Below are positions 19,577 to 29,671 of a stretch of 64,000 nucleotides of DNA, in pieces. The notes beneath the pieces are model-generated. The model was not told the DNA's origin. It saw only the letters and a program-made list of their open reading frames with translations, and did not search any database. The translations under genes were made by a program, and so were the position numbers. Position 1 is the stretch's first letter; every line of letters starts with the position of its first letter. Source of the DNA: Phycisphaerae bacterium (lineage in GTDB: Bacteria; Planctomycetota; Phycisphaerae; Tepidisphaerales; Tepidisphaeraceae); assembly GCA_026004655.1 (NCBI GenBank), contig BPJO01000001.1, positions 186,001 to 250,000 on the forward strand, in the 5' to 3' direction.

Positions 19577-20740
19577 ATGACGGTTCCCATGATTCTTCCC
19601 GGAAAGACCATCGGCATTTTGGGAGGCGGACAGCTCGGACGGATGTTCGCCATCGCGGCCCGTAAAATGGGTTATCGCGTCCACGCATTTGACCCCACCC
19701 CGGACTGCCCGACCGGTCAAGTGGCGGATCTGGAGATCAATGCCCCCTATGACGATCTTGAAGCCGCTAACCGTTTCGCACAAAAAGTCGATATAGTCAC
19801 CTTCGAGTTCGAAAACGTTCCTTCGCAAACCCTCCAACTCATCGAACGACTCAAACCCGTCCACCCCTCCCCTTTTGTTCTGGATACCACCCGTCACCGG
19901 CTTAAAGAAAAGGACTTCCTTTCATCTCACGGGTTTCCGGTTGCCCCGTATCGAGCCGTTCGTGATCTTCAACAGCTTGTCCAAGCCATTGAGGAACTCA
20001 ATACCCCTTGCATTCTTAAAACCGCTGAGTTCGGGTACGACGGGAAAGGTCAATTCAAAATCCAGCACCCTCAGCAAGCCCGACAAGCCTGGGAGACTCT
20101 TAACTGCTCTTTGGCGGTGCTCGAAGGCTTTATTGCGTTTGAGCATGAGGTGTCGGTCATTGTCGCCAGAAACCACAAACACGAGGTTCGGACCTTCCCG
20201 ATTTTTCACAATACCCATGTCAACCATATCCTCGATCTGACGATCAGTTCGCCTGATCCGTTGCCCGATCTGTCGGTCTACGTTCAGCAACAGGCACTGG
20301 AATTGGGTGTTCAGATCGCCCATCAGATCGACCTGATCGGCGTTTTGTGTGTTGAAATGTTTACGGTCGGAAATCAGGTTATTGTCAACGAATTGGCCCC
20401 CCGTCCTCACAATTCCGGCCATCTGACCTTCGATGCCTGCATCACAAGTCAGTTCGAACAGCAGCTTCGGGCGGTCTGCAATCTGCCTCTGGGTGAAACA
20501 ACCCTGCTTAGGCCGGCGGCCATGGCCAACCTTTTGGGCGACATCTGGTTACAAGCCCCCGATCATCAACCCCGATGGTACGAGGCATTGACCGATCCGA
20601 CCGTCAAACTGCATCTGTACGGCAAAACGCACCCTCAAAAAGGACGAAAAATGGGACACCTGACCTCCACCGCGTCCACCCCGCACGAAGCCCGCGACCG
20701 TGTGCTTCGTGCCAGACAATCCCTTGTTCACCAGTCATGA
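19577..20740 (+). CDS. purK: N5-carboxyaminoimidazole ribonucleotide synthase
   Basis: A 387-residue ATP-grasp enzyme of purine synthesis: AIR + ATP + bicarbonate to N5-CAIR. It has the N-terminal nucleotide-like motif IGILGGGQLGRMFAIAAR, FEFENVP, the ATP-grasp loop ILKTAEFGYDGKGQF, and the metal-binding VNELAPRPHNSGHLT. Length and motif order are normal. No purE is adjacent. An ATG 15 bases downstream (MILPGK) is an alternative start. Confidence 0.93.
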   Translation: MTVPMILPGKTIGILGGGQLGRMFAIAARKMGYRVHAFDPTPDCPTGQVADLEINAPYDDLEAANRFAQKVDIVTFEFENVPSQTLQLIERLKPVHPSPFVLDTTRHRLKEKDFLSSHGFPVAPYRAVRDLQQLVQAIEELNTPCILKTAEFGYDGKGQFKIQHPQQARQAWETLNCSLAVLEGFIAFEHEVSVIVARNHKHEVRTFPIFHNTHVNHILDLTISSPDPLPDLSVYVQQQALELGVQIAHQIDLIGVLCVEMFTVGNQVIVNELAPRPHNSGHLTFDACITSQFEQQLRAVCNLPLGETTLLRPAAMANLLGDIWLQAPDHQPRWYEALTDPTVKLHLYGKTHPQKGRKMGHLTSTASTPHEARDRVLRARQSLVHQS

Positions 20741-20771
20741 TCGGATCTTCGGTGACCCGGTCATGATCGAT

Positions 20772-21674
20772 TCAGAAGCTCATGGCCTGTTTAAAATCGT
20801 TCCAACGTTGGTCGATCTGTTCACGGGTGGTGCTTTGCAACCCACCGAGAGAGAAGTCGCTGATCGTGAACGAAGCCACACAGGTCCCGTAGGCTAATGC
20901 GCGTTTGACCGTGGCGGGGGTGACGTGTCCCTGGGTCGAAAGGTATCCCATCATTCCCCCGGCAAAACTGTCTCCCGCACCCGTGGGATCGACAACATTT
21001 TCGGCAGGAAATGCGGGTAATACGAATGTATCCTTGTCGGTCACGAGCAGCGCACCGTGTTCGCCTTTCTTGATGACCACGAACTTGGTTCCGTAACTTA
21101 AGACTTCCTTGGCGGCTTGGATCAGGTTCTTTTTCTCTGTCAAAAGTCGGGCTTCGCCGTCATTGAGTACCAACCCATCGATCATACCAATGAGTTTTAT
21201 CAGCTCTTTGCGTTCCGTCTGGATCCACAGATTCATGGTATCGGCGACGACGAGTTTGGGTTGTTTGATGCTTCGGAGCATCTGTTGCTGCAAAACCGGA
21301 TGGGTGTTGGCTAAGAAAAGATATCGGCTGTCACAAAAGGCCTCCGGGATCTTCGGGGCATTCTCGGCGAGGACATTCAGATCGACCTGAATGGTCTCGG
21401 CTTCGTTCATGTCCCTGAGATACGACCCGTGCCAACGAAACGTCTTGCTGCCTTTTCGGATTTCCAGACCGCTCAGATCCACGTCCCGGTTTTCAAACAC
21501 TTTAAAAAGCTCTTGGGGGGCATCTTCACCGACCGCGCCGACTAGCCGGACGGGAGTGAAAAAACTTGCGGCATACGAAAAGTAAACCGCCGAACCCCCG
21601 ATCACGTTGTCGCGACGACCGACGGGGGTTTCGATGGTGTCTACTCCGATGGATCCGGTAACCAATAATGACAT
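20772..21674 (-). CDS. PfkB-family carbohydrate/nucleoside kinase
   Basis: A 300-residue ribokinase-fold protein. The PfkB signature 2, DPTGAGDSFAGGMMG, lies near residue 230 and contains the catalytic Asp. The N-terminal substrate lid region is VTGSIGVDTIETP and VIGGSAVYFSYAA. It phosphorylates a sugar or nucleoside. Planctomycete relatives are often labelled sugar kinase; the exact substrate is not readable. Confidence 0.85.
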   Translation of the reverse strand: MSLLVTGSIGVDTIETPVGRRDNVIGGSAVYFSYAASFFTPVRLVGAVGEDAPQELFKVFENRDVDLSGLEIRKGSKTFRWHGSYLRDMNEAETIQVDLNVLAENAPKIPEAFCDSRYLFLANTHPVLQQQMLRSIKQPKLVVADTMNLWIQTERKELIKLIGMIDGLVLNDGEARLLTEKKNLIQAAKEVLSYGTKFVVIKKGEHGALLVTDKDTFVLPAFPAENVVDPTGAGDSFAGGMMGYLSTQGHVTPATVKRALAYGTCVASFTISDFSLGGLQSTTREQIDQRWNDFKQAMSF

Positions 21675-21706
21675 AAGCTCAACCCTATCAATGAGTTATG
21701 AACGAT

Positions 21707-22060
21707 TTAAGAAACAGGTAGTTGACGGGCTTTCACCCGCGTTTCGGTAACCGTATACAGCATGCCCGGTTTAGGGGATTTATAACGCGCAAACAACCGA
21801 TCGATGGCATCGTCCTGTTCGACTTCTCCGCCCGAAAGCTGGAGATAAACGATCGCACGGGAAAAACGTTGTCGGTTTTCAAAAAGTCGGTGTGACAACA
21901 CCTTGTCAGTGGTCATGAGATCGAGCTGTTTCTGATGGGCCTGTTTCAGGAGCTCGTCGGGGTCCACAGGCATCGGGTCCAGGGTCTGGACGGTGTGTCC
22001 GTGTCGTCGGACCGCTTCGATTGCCGATTGCGTGAAATTCCCGTGAACAAGCCATCTCAT
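21707..22060 (-). CDS. DUF5615-type PIN-like protein
   Basis: A 117-residue protein starting MRWLVHGNFTQSAIEAVRRHGH, with DLMTTDKVLSHRLF and RAIVYLQLSGGEVEQ. This is the order of short acidic strands seen in PIN-like DUF5615/Mut7-C proteins. Such proteins can be toxin-like nucleases, but no partner antitoxin gene is adjacent. The ATG at 22060 is preferred over in-frame starts further upstream, because the added sequence has no conserved character. Confidence 0.5.
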   Translation of the reverse strand: MRWLVHGNFTQSAIEAVRRHGHTVQTLDPMPVDPDELLKQAHQKQLDLMTTDKVLSHRLFENRQRFSRAIVYLQLSGGEVEQDDAIDRLFARYKSPKPGMLYTVTETRVKARQLPVS

Positions 22061-22252
22061 CGGACCAAAGATGTTACCGGATGACCGGAAAATGTCGAAT
22101 GTCGGATGACGTTTTGCACGTTCCCGAATCAGAACGATTGCGTTCGGACACAGGACAGGTAGATTTGAAGCATCGGTCTTTCTACCCCGTGGGTGGATGG
22201 TGGTAAGATCTGTCGTTATTCGATCCGCCCCGGACATGCAGAGAGTGTTCAG

Positions 22253-23239
22253 ATGTCGATCCGAGTCGGAATTGTCGGAATCGCGGGATATGGTGGTGGC
22301 GAAGCCCTGAGGTATATCGCTCAACACCCGGAGTTTGAGTTGGTTTATGCTGCGGGTGAATCGACCGCCGGTTCAAAAGTGTCCGAACGGTATCCGTCCG
22401 TCCCATCTGGTATCGGAGATCTGACAATCGAACGGTTCGATCCGTCGGCTGTCGGGCATGTTCAAGTATTGTTCACGTCCTTGCCCACCGGAGCATCCAA
22501 AGGTCTTCTGTCACAAGTGCCTCCCACGACCAAAGTCGTGGACATCGGTGGAGATCATCGTTACGTGGACGGATGGACTTACGGTCTGGCAGACGTTTGG
22601 CCGGAACAGATCCGGGGAAAAACACGCATCGCCAATCCCGGGTGTTACCCGGCAGCGACCTTGACGGTCCTGGCTCCGCTTCTGGTCAACCGTCTCATCG
22701 ATCCGGGTCATCTGATCATCGACGCAAAATCCGGTATCTCCGGGGCAGGTCGCGGGGGCGGGGACAGCAAGTTCGGGTACGCAGAGTGCAACGAAGACCT
22801 GACCGCCTACGGGTTGCTCAAACATACCCACATGCCCGAAATCATGGCTACGATCGACAAGCTGTGTGGCAATCAACCCGGTGCCGGCAACGGACTGGTT
22901 TTCACGCCTCACCTGATTCCCATGACCCGGGGCATTTTGGTCACGATTTACGCACGCGGGACAGCAACCACCGAACAATGTCTGGAAGTTGCCCGGACTT
23001 TCTACCGGGACCGCAAGTTCGTCAAAGTGACCTCCCAATCTCCCCATACGAAATGGGCCTGCGGGTCTAACCTGGCGTTTGTCAGTTACGCTTGTGATCC
23101 GACACGTCAGTTGGTGATCGGACTCGGCGCGATCGATAATCTGGGGAAAGGTGCTGCAGGTCAAGCGATCCAAAACGCCAACCTCATCTGTGACCTTCCG
23201 GAAGAAATGGGTCTGGATTCGGTCAGCTTGTGGCCTTGA
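22253..23239 (+). CDS. argC: N-acetyl-gamma-glutamyl-phosphate reductase
   Basis: Third step of arginine synthesis: NADPH reduction of N-acetylglutamyl phosphate. The protein has a Rossmann motif IVGIAGYGGGEALR, the active-site Cys131 in ANPGCYPAA, KSGISGAGRGG and HTHMPEI, plus the C-terminal DNLGKGAAGQAIQNAN. The ATG at 22253 gives the normal N-terminus (328 residues). An in-frame ATG 60 bases upstream is less likely. No other arg gene is adjacent, but carB, needed for arginine and pyrimidines, is 600 bases away. Confidence 0.93.
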   Translation: MSIRVGIVGIAGYGGGEALRYIAQHPEFELVYAAGESTAGSKVSERYPSVPSGIGDLTIERFDPSAVGHVQVLFTSLPTGASKGLLSQVPPTTKVVDIGGDHRYVDGWTYGLADVWPEQIRGKTRIANPGCYPAATLTVLAPLLVNRLIDPGHLIIDAKSGISGAGRGGGDSKFGYAECNEDLTAYGLLKHTHMPEIMATIDKLCGNQPGAGNGLVFTPHLIPMTRGILVTIYARGTATTEQCLEVARTFYRDRKFVKVTSQSPHTKWACGSNLAFVSYACDPTRQLVIGLGAIDNLGKGAAGQAIQNANLICDLPEEMGLDSVSLWP

Positions 23240-23253
23240 TGAAAATCCGGTTT

Positions 23254-23688
23254 CTATGGATTGGTTTCGGTTAGTAACTCGACCGGCTGCCTTCCCTGGA
23301 AACCGGTATGCAGCTCGTGCCAATGACCGATGGTCTGCTCCCCGAGCCTCCAGCACAGATAAATCTCCCTCCCCTGATGTCTGGAAGGAAAATCCACCAG
23401 ACCCATTCGATAATCCTTTAGCTCACAGCCAATAGCTTTGAGCTCGTCCAGAAGGTCGTTGAGTCGGTCCACGGTCTGCTCCAACTGATTTTCCAGGTCT
23501 TCTCTGGATTGAGGATAATCCCGGTTCTCGAGCTGTGCGTGCAGGTGAGTGGCTGTTTCGTGCGTCGAAACGATGTCCGCAACAATCCGTCGGACCAGAG
23601 GCAACGTTCGGTTAGCCTCTGCGAGAGTAAAATACTTTCGTTGTCGATGGAGGTAAGTATCTGACGACCAGGATTTTGAAACAGCCAT
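23254..23688 (-). CDS. DUF2203 family protein
   Basis: A 144-residue protein with YFTLAEANRTLPLVRRIV at the N-terminus, a central helical stretch, then IGCELKDYRMGLVDFPSRHQGREIYLCWRLGE. This is the DUF2203 pattern. The ATG at 23688 has AAGGA just upstream, better than the longer in-frame start. Function unknown; it is probably a small cytoplasmic protein. Confidence 0.75.
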   Translation of the reverse strand: MAVSKSWSSDTYLHRQRKYFTLAEANRTLPLVRRIVADIVSTHETATHLHAQLENRDYPQSREDLENQLEQTVDRLNDLLDELKAIGCELKDYRMGLVDFPSRHQGREIYLCWRLGEQTIGHWHELHTGFQGRQPVELLTETNP

Positions 23689-23865
23689 ACGTCTTCCTTT
23701 ATCGCGAGTTCCGTCCCGAAAGATACGATTGTTGTCGCGACACGGTTCGGAATCAATCCGGACAAAACAGGTTCTCTCGTACCGTTCCGGTTCGAATGTC
23801 AGAATGGGCAATACGAATCGGTCATGACCTACAATTCAGATGAGCGGATTATTCGGAGTCTGTTT

Positions 23866-26800
23866 TCAGCCCCGATGATACTCCTGAAGCGGTTTGACCG
23901 ACCAATCGTGTTTCTGCAACTCGGCAATACCCCGTGCGGCCGCTCTGGCTGCGGTGATCGTAGTCAGGATAGGTACCTTGTGCATCACACTCATAGCGCG
24001 GATTTTGCCCTCATCCGTGGTCGGTCCCTTTTTGGTCGGGGTGTTGACGATCAACTGCACCTGACCGTTTTTCATGTAATCACGGATGTTCGGACGTCCC
24101 TCGGCCAGTTTGTTGATTCTTTCGACTGATTTCACACCGGCTTGGACAAGCACGTCGTATGTCCCACCGGTAGCCAGGATCTTGAACCCGCATTGTTCGT
24201 ACAGTCTGGCCACAGCCGCGATTTCGGGCTTGTCACGATGGTTGACACTGATGAAAACCGTACCCGACAGAGGCAAAGCAGCCCCGGCGGCGATTTGGGC
24301 TTTGGCGTAGGCGGTCGCAAAATCATCGTCAATTCCCATGACTTCCCCGGTGCTACGCATTTCCGGACCGAGGATCACGTCCACCCCTGGGAACTTGCTG
24401 AACGGGAAAACGACCTCCTTGACGCTGACGTGTCGTGGATCGGGTCGTTCATAGACATTCAGCTCGTCCAGTGTTTTGCCGGCCATGACCTTCGCTGCCA
24501 ACGATGCCCAGGGGACACCGGTAGCCTTTCCGACGAAGGGGATCGTACGTGACGCACGGGGGTTGACTTCGATGAGGTAGATCTCGCCGTCCTTGATCGC
24601 GTACTGCACGTTCATTAACCCACGTACGCGGAGGGCTTTGGCGAGTTTATGGGTATGCTGTTTTAGACGTTCGACCAGTTCCGGGCTGAAACTGTAAGGC
24701 GGAAGTGCACAGGCCGAATCCCCGGAGTGGATTCCGGCTTCTTCGATGTGCTCCATCACCCCGCAAATGACACTTCGTCCGTTCCCGTCCGGGTCATAAT
24801 CCGCGATACAATCCACGTCGCATTCGGTCGCATGGTCGAGGAACTTGTCGATCAGGATCGGGTTTTCTCCTTCGGCTTTGACCGCGATCGACATGTAATG
24901 ATTCAGCTGATCTTCGTCCGACACGATTTCCATCGCTCGTCCCCCTAACACGAAAGAAGGACGCACCAGGACCGGATACCCGATTTCCGCCGCTACTTTT
25001 CGAGCATCTTCGACCGACCGGGCGATCCCGTTGGCTGGTTGTTGAAGACCGACTTCCTGAACGAGTTTGCGGAACTTTTCACGGTCCCCGGCTGCTTCCA
25101 GAGATTCGATACTCGTCCCGATGATCGGGACCCCGGCGTCATGCAACCCCCGGGCAAGGTTCAAAGGCGTTTGCCCCCCGAGCTGCACGATCACCCCTTT
25201 AACCCGACCTCCCGGTTGACCAAAAGGTCTACCGTTGAGTCGTTCACAGACATTCAGAACATCTTCATGGGTCAAGGGTTCGAAAAACAGCAGATCCGAC
25301 GTGTCATAGTCGGTCGAGACCGTTTCCGGGTTGGAATTGATCATGACCGATTCATACCCCAATTCTTTCATCGCAAAGGCAGCATGGACGCAACAGTAAT
25401 CAAACTCGATGCCTTGACCGATCCGGTTGGGTCCACCACCGATGATGATCACCTTGGGTTTGTCGGTCAGACGGATTTCGTCTTCCACGACTGTCCGACC
25501 GTTGACCACCATCGGCGATTCATAAGTACTGTAATAATAAGGGGTTGATGCCTCAAACTCGGCTGCACAGGTGTCTACCAGCTTGTACACCGGTTCGATA
25601 CCCAGCTGCTTGCGGACGCGTCGGATTTCGTCGGGGGTTGTGTCCCAGATCCGCGCCAGTTGCACGTCGCTGTACCCGAGTTGTTTGGCTTGACGCAACA
25701 GGTTGACCAACCCCGACGGGGATTGATCCCGTTGGTTCCAGTCATCGATCCCCGTTTCGATCGTCGTCTCGAAATCCACCAGTTCTTTCATTTGGGACAA
25801 GAACCAGGGATCGATCCGGGTCAACTCGTGGATCTGATCGATCGTCCATCCCATCTTGAGGGCGTAACGTACGTAATACAGGCGTCCCTGGGACGGAACG
25901 GCCAGTTTGCGACGCAACCGATCTTCAGGAATCGGGTATTGCGCGTCCTGCTTGTTGCCTTCTCCCCGTTGGGCATTCAACCATTTGTCGTTTTTATCCA
26001 ACCCGTATCCGAACCGTTTGACTTCCATGGATCGGATACCCTTTTGAAGGGCTTGCTTGAACGTCCGACCGATGGCCATGGCTTCGCCGACGGATTTCAT
26101 CTGTGTCGTGAGGGTTTCATCGGCATCGGGGAACTTCTCGAAAGTCCATCGGGGAATCTTGATCACGCAATAGTCGATACTCGGTTCAAAACAGGCCGAG
26201 GTGTACAGTTCGTATCGACCGTTTTTACCTTTGCGACTGGTAATCGGATTGGGCAGTTCATCCAGGGTGTATCCGACAGCGAGTTTGGCTGCGATTTTGG
26301 CGATCGGGTATCCGGTGGCTTTGGATGCCAGCGCCGAAGACCGAGAGACCCGGGGGTTCATCTCGATCACGACCATATCCCCGTTTTTGGGATTGATACC
26401 GAACTGGATGTTCGACCCACCGGTTTCGACCCCCACAGCCCGGATGACAGCGAAACTCGCGTCGCGCATTTTTTGATACTCTTTGTCCGTCAAAGTCTGG
26501 ATAGGCGCGACCGTGATAGAATCGCCCGTATGGACACCCATCGCGTCAATATTTTCGATCGAACAGACAATAATGCAGTTATCATTACGGTCTCGGACGA
26601 CTTCCATTTCATACTCTTTCCATCCGATGACCGATTGCTCGATCAGAACTTCGGTTACCGGGGAGGCATCCAGACCACGTTGAACGATTTGTTCGTATTC
26701 TTCGACGTTGTAGGCGATTCCCCCGCCCGTTCCGCCGAGGGTAAACGCCGGGCGAATAATGGCCGGGAGACCGACCAGCTTCAGGATTTCGCGGGCTTCT

Positions 26801-27273
26801 TCCAGGCTGTGACAGGTGCCCGACACAGGAACCTTCAGACCGATTTCCTGCATCAATTCCTTAAACCGTTGTCGGTCTTCTCCGCGGAAGATGGCTTCGC
26901 GGTTGGCGCCGATCATCTGCACACCATATTTCTGGAGAATCCCCCGGTCGTAGCAGGCCATTCCGGTATTTAACCCGGTCTGTCCCCCGAGCGTGGGTAA
27001 AAGCGCGTCGATCGGCGTACCGTTGGCTTGTTCCCGGGCGAGAATTTTTTCGACCGATTCCGGGGTGATCGGTTCGATATAGGTGGCGTCGGCAAACTCC
27101 GGATCGGTCATGATCGTTGCAGGATTGCTGTTGATCAGAACGATCCGATAGCCTTCTTCCTTCAGTGCCCGGCAGGCTTGTACACCGGAATAGTCAAACT
27201 CACATCCCTGCCCGATGACGATCGGGCCTGAGCCAATAATCAGAATAGAATGAATGTCGGTTCGTCGCGGCAT
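23866..27273 (-). CDS. carB: Carbamoyl-phosphate synthase large subunit
   Basis: A 1135-residue intact enzyme making carbamoyl phosphate from glutamine-derived ammonia, bicarbonate and 2 ATP. It has two ATP-grasp halves ([15 protein letters not shown] and [13 protein letters not shown]), [19 protein letters not shown] and [19 protein letters not shown], and duplicated starts ([32 protein letters not shown]). The C-terminal MGS-like regulatory domain is at about 980-1110 ([23 protein letters not shown]). The small subunit gene carA is not in this window. It is the longest uninterrupted core frame here, which contrasts with the frameshifted 8.6-11.5 kb stretch. Confidence 0.96.
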   Translation of the reverse strand: MPRRTDIHSILIIGSGPIVIGQGCEFDYSGVQACRALKEEGYRIVLINSNPATIMTDPEFADATYIEPITPESVEKILAREQANGTPIDALLPTLGGQTGLNTGMACYDRGILQKYGVQMIGANREAIFRGEDRQRFKELMQEIGLKVPVSGTCHSLEEAREILKLVGLPAIIRPAFTLGGTGGGIAYNVEEYEQIVQRGLDASPVTEVLIEQSVIGWKEYEMEVVRDRNDNCIIVCSIENIDAMGVHTGDSITVAPIQTLTDKEYQKMRDASFAVIRAVGVETGGSNIQFGINPKNGDMVVIEMNPRVSRSSALASKATGYPIAKIAAKLAVGYTLDELPNPITSRKGKNGRYELYTSACFEPSIDYCVIKIPRWTFEKFPDADETLTTQMKSVGEAMAIGRTFKQALQKGIRSMEVKRFGYGLDKNDKWLNAQRGEGNKQDAQYPIPEDRLRRKLAVPSQGRLYYVRYALKMGWTIDQIHELTRIDPWFLSQMKELVDFETTIETGIDDWNQRDQSPSGLVNLLRQAKQLGYSDVQLARIWDTTPDEIRRVRKQLGIEPVYKLVDTCAAEFEASTPYYYSTYESPMVVNGRTVVEDEIRLTDKPKVIIIGGGPNRIGQGIEFDYCCVHAAFAMKELGYESVMINSNPETVSTDYDTSDLLFFEPLTHEDVLNVCERLNGRPFGQPGGRVKGVIVQLGGQTPLNLARGLHDAGVPIIGTSIESLEAAGDREKFRKLVQEVGLQQPANGIARSVEDARKVAAEIGYPVLVRPSFVLGGRAMEIVSDEDQLNHYMSIAVKAEGENPILIDKFLDHATECDVDCIADYDPDGNGRSVICGVMEHIEEAGIHSGDSACALPPYSFSPELVERLKQHTHKLAKALRVRGLMNVQYAIKDGEIYLIEVNPRASRTIPFVGKATGVPWASLAAKVMAGKTLDELNVYERPDPRHVSVKEVVFPFSKFPGVDVILGPEMRSTGEVMGIDDDFATAYAKAQIAAGAALPLSGTVFISVNHRDKPEIAAVARLYEQCGFKILATGGTYDVLVQAGVKSVERINKLAEGRPNIRDYMKNGQVQLIVNTPTKKGPTTDEGKIRAMSVMHKVPILTTITAARAAARGIAELQKHDWSVKPLQEYHRG

Positions 27274-27391
27274 GTCGGGTCAAAAGGATACAGGAAAATG
27301 TCCGGGAATACAGTCTGCCCCCTCCTAGACGTTCATAAAGCCTTCGCAATTGCGTCAGATCGGGCTTTTTTTATCATTTTCAACGCGTTTC

Positions 27392-28189
27392 ATGCTTCCG
27401 ATCGTTCTTCATCATGGGATTTTTGGTTACGACCGGATGCGGTTCGGACCTTGGAAGTGGTGTTATTTCGGAGGCGGAATCGATCAGGAAATCGCCTCCC
27501 GAGGCCACCCGTTGATCGTCGCACGGGTATCACGGACCGGCCCGATCGCTGAGAGAGCGGCTCAATTGAAACAGACCGTTCTGGATCAGTTGGAACTGAT
27601 GGGACGGTCCTCGGACCGGGTGATCATCTTGGCTCACTCGATGGGTGGGTTGGACGCCCGGTACATGATCCATCGGTTGGGAATGGCGTCTCGTGTGGCC
27701 GCTTTAGTGACACTTTCGACCCCTCACCGGGGGTCCAGCTACGCCGACTACATCCTCCGGAATATCGATAAGAGTAGGCGTGCTCAACAGTTACTACGAT
27801 TTCTCGGTCTTGACCTTTCGGGCATTCGGGACCTGACTCGACCGTCCATGCAACGGTTCAACGAACAGATACCTGATCATCCGGACGTGACCTATTTTTC
27901 CATTTCCGCATCCAGACCCTGGTATCGCGTTCCGGCGTTTTTGGTGCACTCGCATCACATTGTCAGTCGTCATGAAGGCCCTAATGACGGTGTCGTCTCG
28001 GTTGCTAGCGCTCAATGGGGGAATCACCTTGAAACCTGGCCAGCCGATCACATGCATGTGGTGAACCGTCGGCTGGTACTGGAAATCCGAAACCGAACGG
28101 GTAATGTCCGTTCTCGGTATGCCCAACTACTCGACAAGCTGGAATCACGGGGATTGTTGAACCCCTCCTCGTCCGGAACCATCATTTGA
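27392..28189 (+). CDS. Alpha/beta hydrolase, lipase-like
   Basis: A 265-residue lipase-type protein starting MLPIVLHHGIFGYD. The oxyanion HHG is followed by nucleophile Ser83 in LAHSMGG, acid Asp in GPNDGVVS and His in PADHMHVVN. The sequence resembles LipA/triacylglycerol lipases (VTLSTPHRGS). There is no clear signal peptide from this start; an upstream in-frame start adds a short hydrophobic stretch. Substrate unknown, probably lipids or esters. Confidence 0.78.
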   Translation: MLPIVLHHGIFGYDRMRFGPWKWCYFGGGIDQEIASRGHPLIVARVSRTGPIAERAAQLKQTVLDQLELMGRSSDRVIILAHSMGGLDARYMIHRLGMASRVAALVTLSTPHRGSSYADYILRNIDKSRRAQQLLRFLGLDLSGIRDLTRPSMQRFNEQIPDHPDVTYFSISASRPWYRVPAFLVHSHHIVSRHEGPNDGVVSVASAQWGNHLETWPADHMHVVNRRLVLEIRNRTGNVRSRYAQLLDKLESRGLLNPSSSGTII

Positions 28190-28247
28190 ATCTTTTTGGT
28201 TCTCTTGCGCTTGCATCGGCCCCGGTGGATTGAAGACAATTCATTTC

Positions 28248-29150
28248 ATGACATCACGAGTGGTTTTGTCCGTTTGGGGCCCTGCTTTCGGGAATGATCT
28301 TCGGGAAGTGGTTCGGCAAGTCCGACAACACGGGTTTTCTGGAATCCAACTCGATGCGACCTCACGCATGATTGATCTGTCCGATTTGTCATCGTCAGCC
28401 CGTCGGGAGATCAGGCACTTGTTATCGACGCACCAGCTGAGACTCTGTTCGATTCGTCTTGAATACGGTCCGTCCGGTCTAGGACCCGAAGCGGACGTGG
28501 ACCAGTGCCTCGACAAAACCGACACGATCTTGAATAGCGCCTCGGAATTAGGCGCAGCCGTGGTGTGTCTTGATCTGGGTCGATTACCTCCGGTGCAACG
28601 TACGACTGCACCCAAGCCCCGGATCACACCCGACATGGCCGGGCTGATCATCGTTCCGGAAATATCTACACCCGCCCCCGAACCTCCGGTTCCCACCCGG
28701 GTCGATCCGTCGTTATTGTCTCATTGGCAGTCCGCCTTGGGACAACTCGGGGAAATGGCCGACCGTTACGGAATGATTTTGGGATTATCCAGCTCTCTGA
28801 GCAGTTTTGCTTCACTGACCGGTTTGTTGAAACAGATGGATTGCCCTTGGTTCGGAGTGGACTTGGATCCGTCTCTGGTATTAAAGGATTCATGGTCGTT
28901 GGATGAGGTTTTTGATGCTTTGGGGCATCAGATCCGACACGTGCGTGCCCGGGATGTCGTGATGGGAGAGGATAGACGCACCAAACCCGCGATTCTCGGT
29001 AGAGGGGATGTTCCGTGGAGGGAAGTATTGTCCGCGTTGGATGAATCCGGATATGCCGGAGCGTTGACCATTGATCCGAGTGAACTGTCCGACCCGGCCT
29101 CTTCGGCGGTAACAGGTCTCAAACAATTACAAGCGATTTTGCAGTTGTAA
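28248..29150 (+). CDS. Sugar phosphate isomerase/epimerase-like TIM-barrel protein
   Basis: A 300-residue protein of the AP endonuclease 2 (xylose-isomerase-like TIM barrel) family. It has an HGFSGIQLDA start, VVCLDLGRLPP, WFGVDLDPSLVLK and HVRARDVVMGEDRRTKPAILGRGDVPWREVL, near the metal-binding end of the barrel. ALTIDPSE replaces the common final Glu motif. It is likely a sugar or cyclitol isomerase. The ATG at 28248 is preferred to a TTG 18 bases upstream. Confidence 0.7.
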   Translation: MTSRVVLSVWGPAFGNDLREVVRQVRQHGFSGIQLDATSRMIDLSDLSSSARREIRHLLSTHQLRLCSIRLEYGPSGLGPEADVDQCLDKTDTILNSASELGAAVVCLDLGRLPPVQRTTAPKPRITPDMAGLIIVPEISTPAPEPPVPTRVDPSLLSHWQSALGQLGEMADRYGMILGLSSSLSSFASLTGLLKQMDCPWFGVDLDPSLVLKDSWSLDEVFDALGHQIRHVRARDVVMGEDRRTKPAILGRGDVPWREVLSALDESGYAGALTIDPSELSDPASSAVTGLKQLQAILQL

Positions 29151-29170
29151 GTGCAAGTGCCGTTCCACCC

Positions 29171-29671
29171 TCACCCTTTGGGCAAATTCTCTTCCATCAA
29201 ATGATAATCAGAGAGGGTCATGCCCAGATTCTGATACACCCGTTGGGCAGATTGATTGTCTTTTTCGACATAAAGCCTGAGCATGACCGCCCCGGACTCA
29301 ACGGCTGCTTGTCGCGTGTGATGATATAAGGTCTTGAAAATACCGGTTTTACGATAATCCGGATGCACGTACACGGATTGAATCCACCAGATGTCCCCGT
29401 TTCGCCAGTCGGACCATTCGTGAGTGATCATCAGTTGCCCGACGATCCGATCGTCGGTTTCAGCAACGAAATAAGTCCCTTTTGACGGGTCTTCCAGCAC
29501 CGCCCGAACTCCGGCCAAGACGACGTACGGGTCCAGACGTTTGTGCTCGGTTTCCCAAGCCAGTTGCAGGTTGTAATTCGTAATGGCGATTTGATCCCCC
29601 AATCGGCCTCGACGGATATTCAAAGCGATAGACATAGACCTGAGAATATCTGTTTGAACCTTTTCCGTCAT
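29171..29671 (-). CDS. GNAT-family N-acetyltransferase
   Basis: A 166-residue acetyltransferase. Acetyl-CoA motif A is IWWIQSVYVHPDYRKTGIFKTLYHH, with LRLYVEKDNQSAQRVYQNLGM in motif B. Its ATG overlaps the ruvB stop (TGATG), so it is translated with ruvB. A second start 57 bases in (MSIALNIRRG) is possible. Acceptor unknown. Confidence 0.82.
   Translation of the reverse strand: MTEKVQTDILRSMSIALNIRRGRLGDQIAITNYNLQLAWETEHKRLDPYVVLAGVRAVLEDPSKGTYFVAETDDRIVGQLMITHEWSDWRNGDIWWIQSVYVHPDYRKTGIFKTLYHHTRQAAVESGAVMLRLYVEKDNQSAQRVYQNLGMTLSDYHLMEENLPKG

Noticed and set aside
25660-26973. 437-residue plus-strand ORF opposite carB
   Set aside because: Shadow of the intact carB frame.
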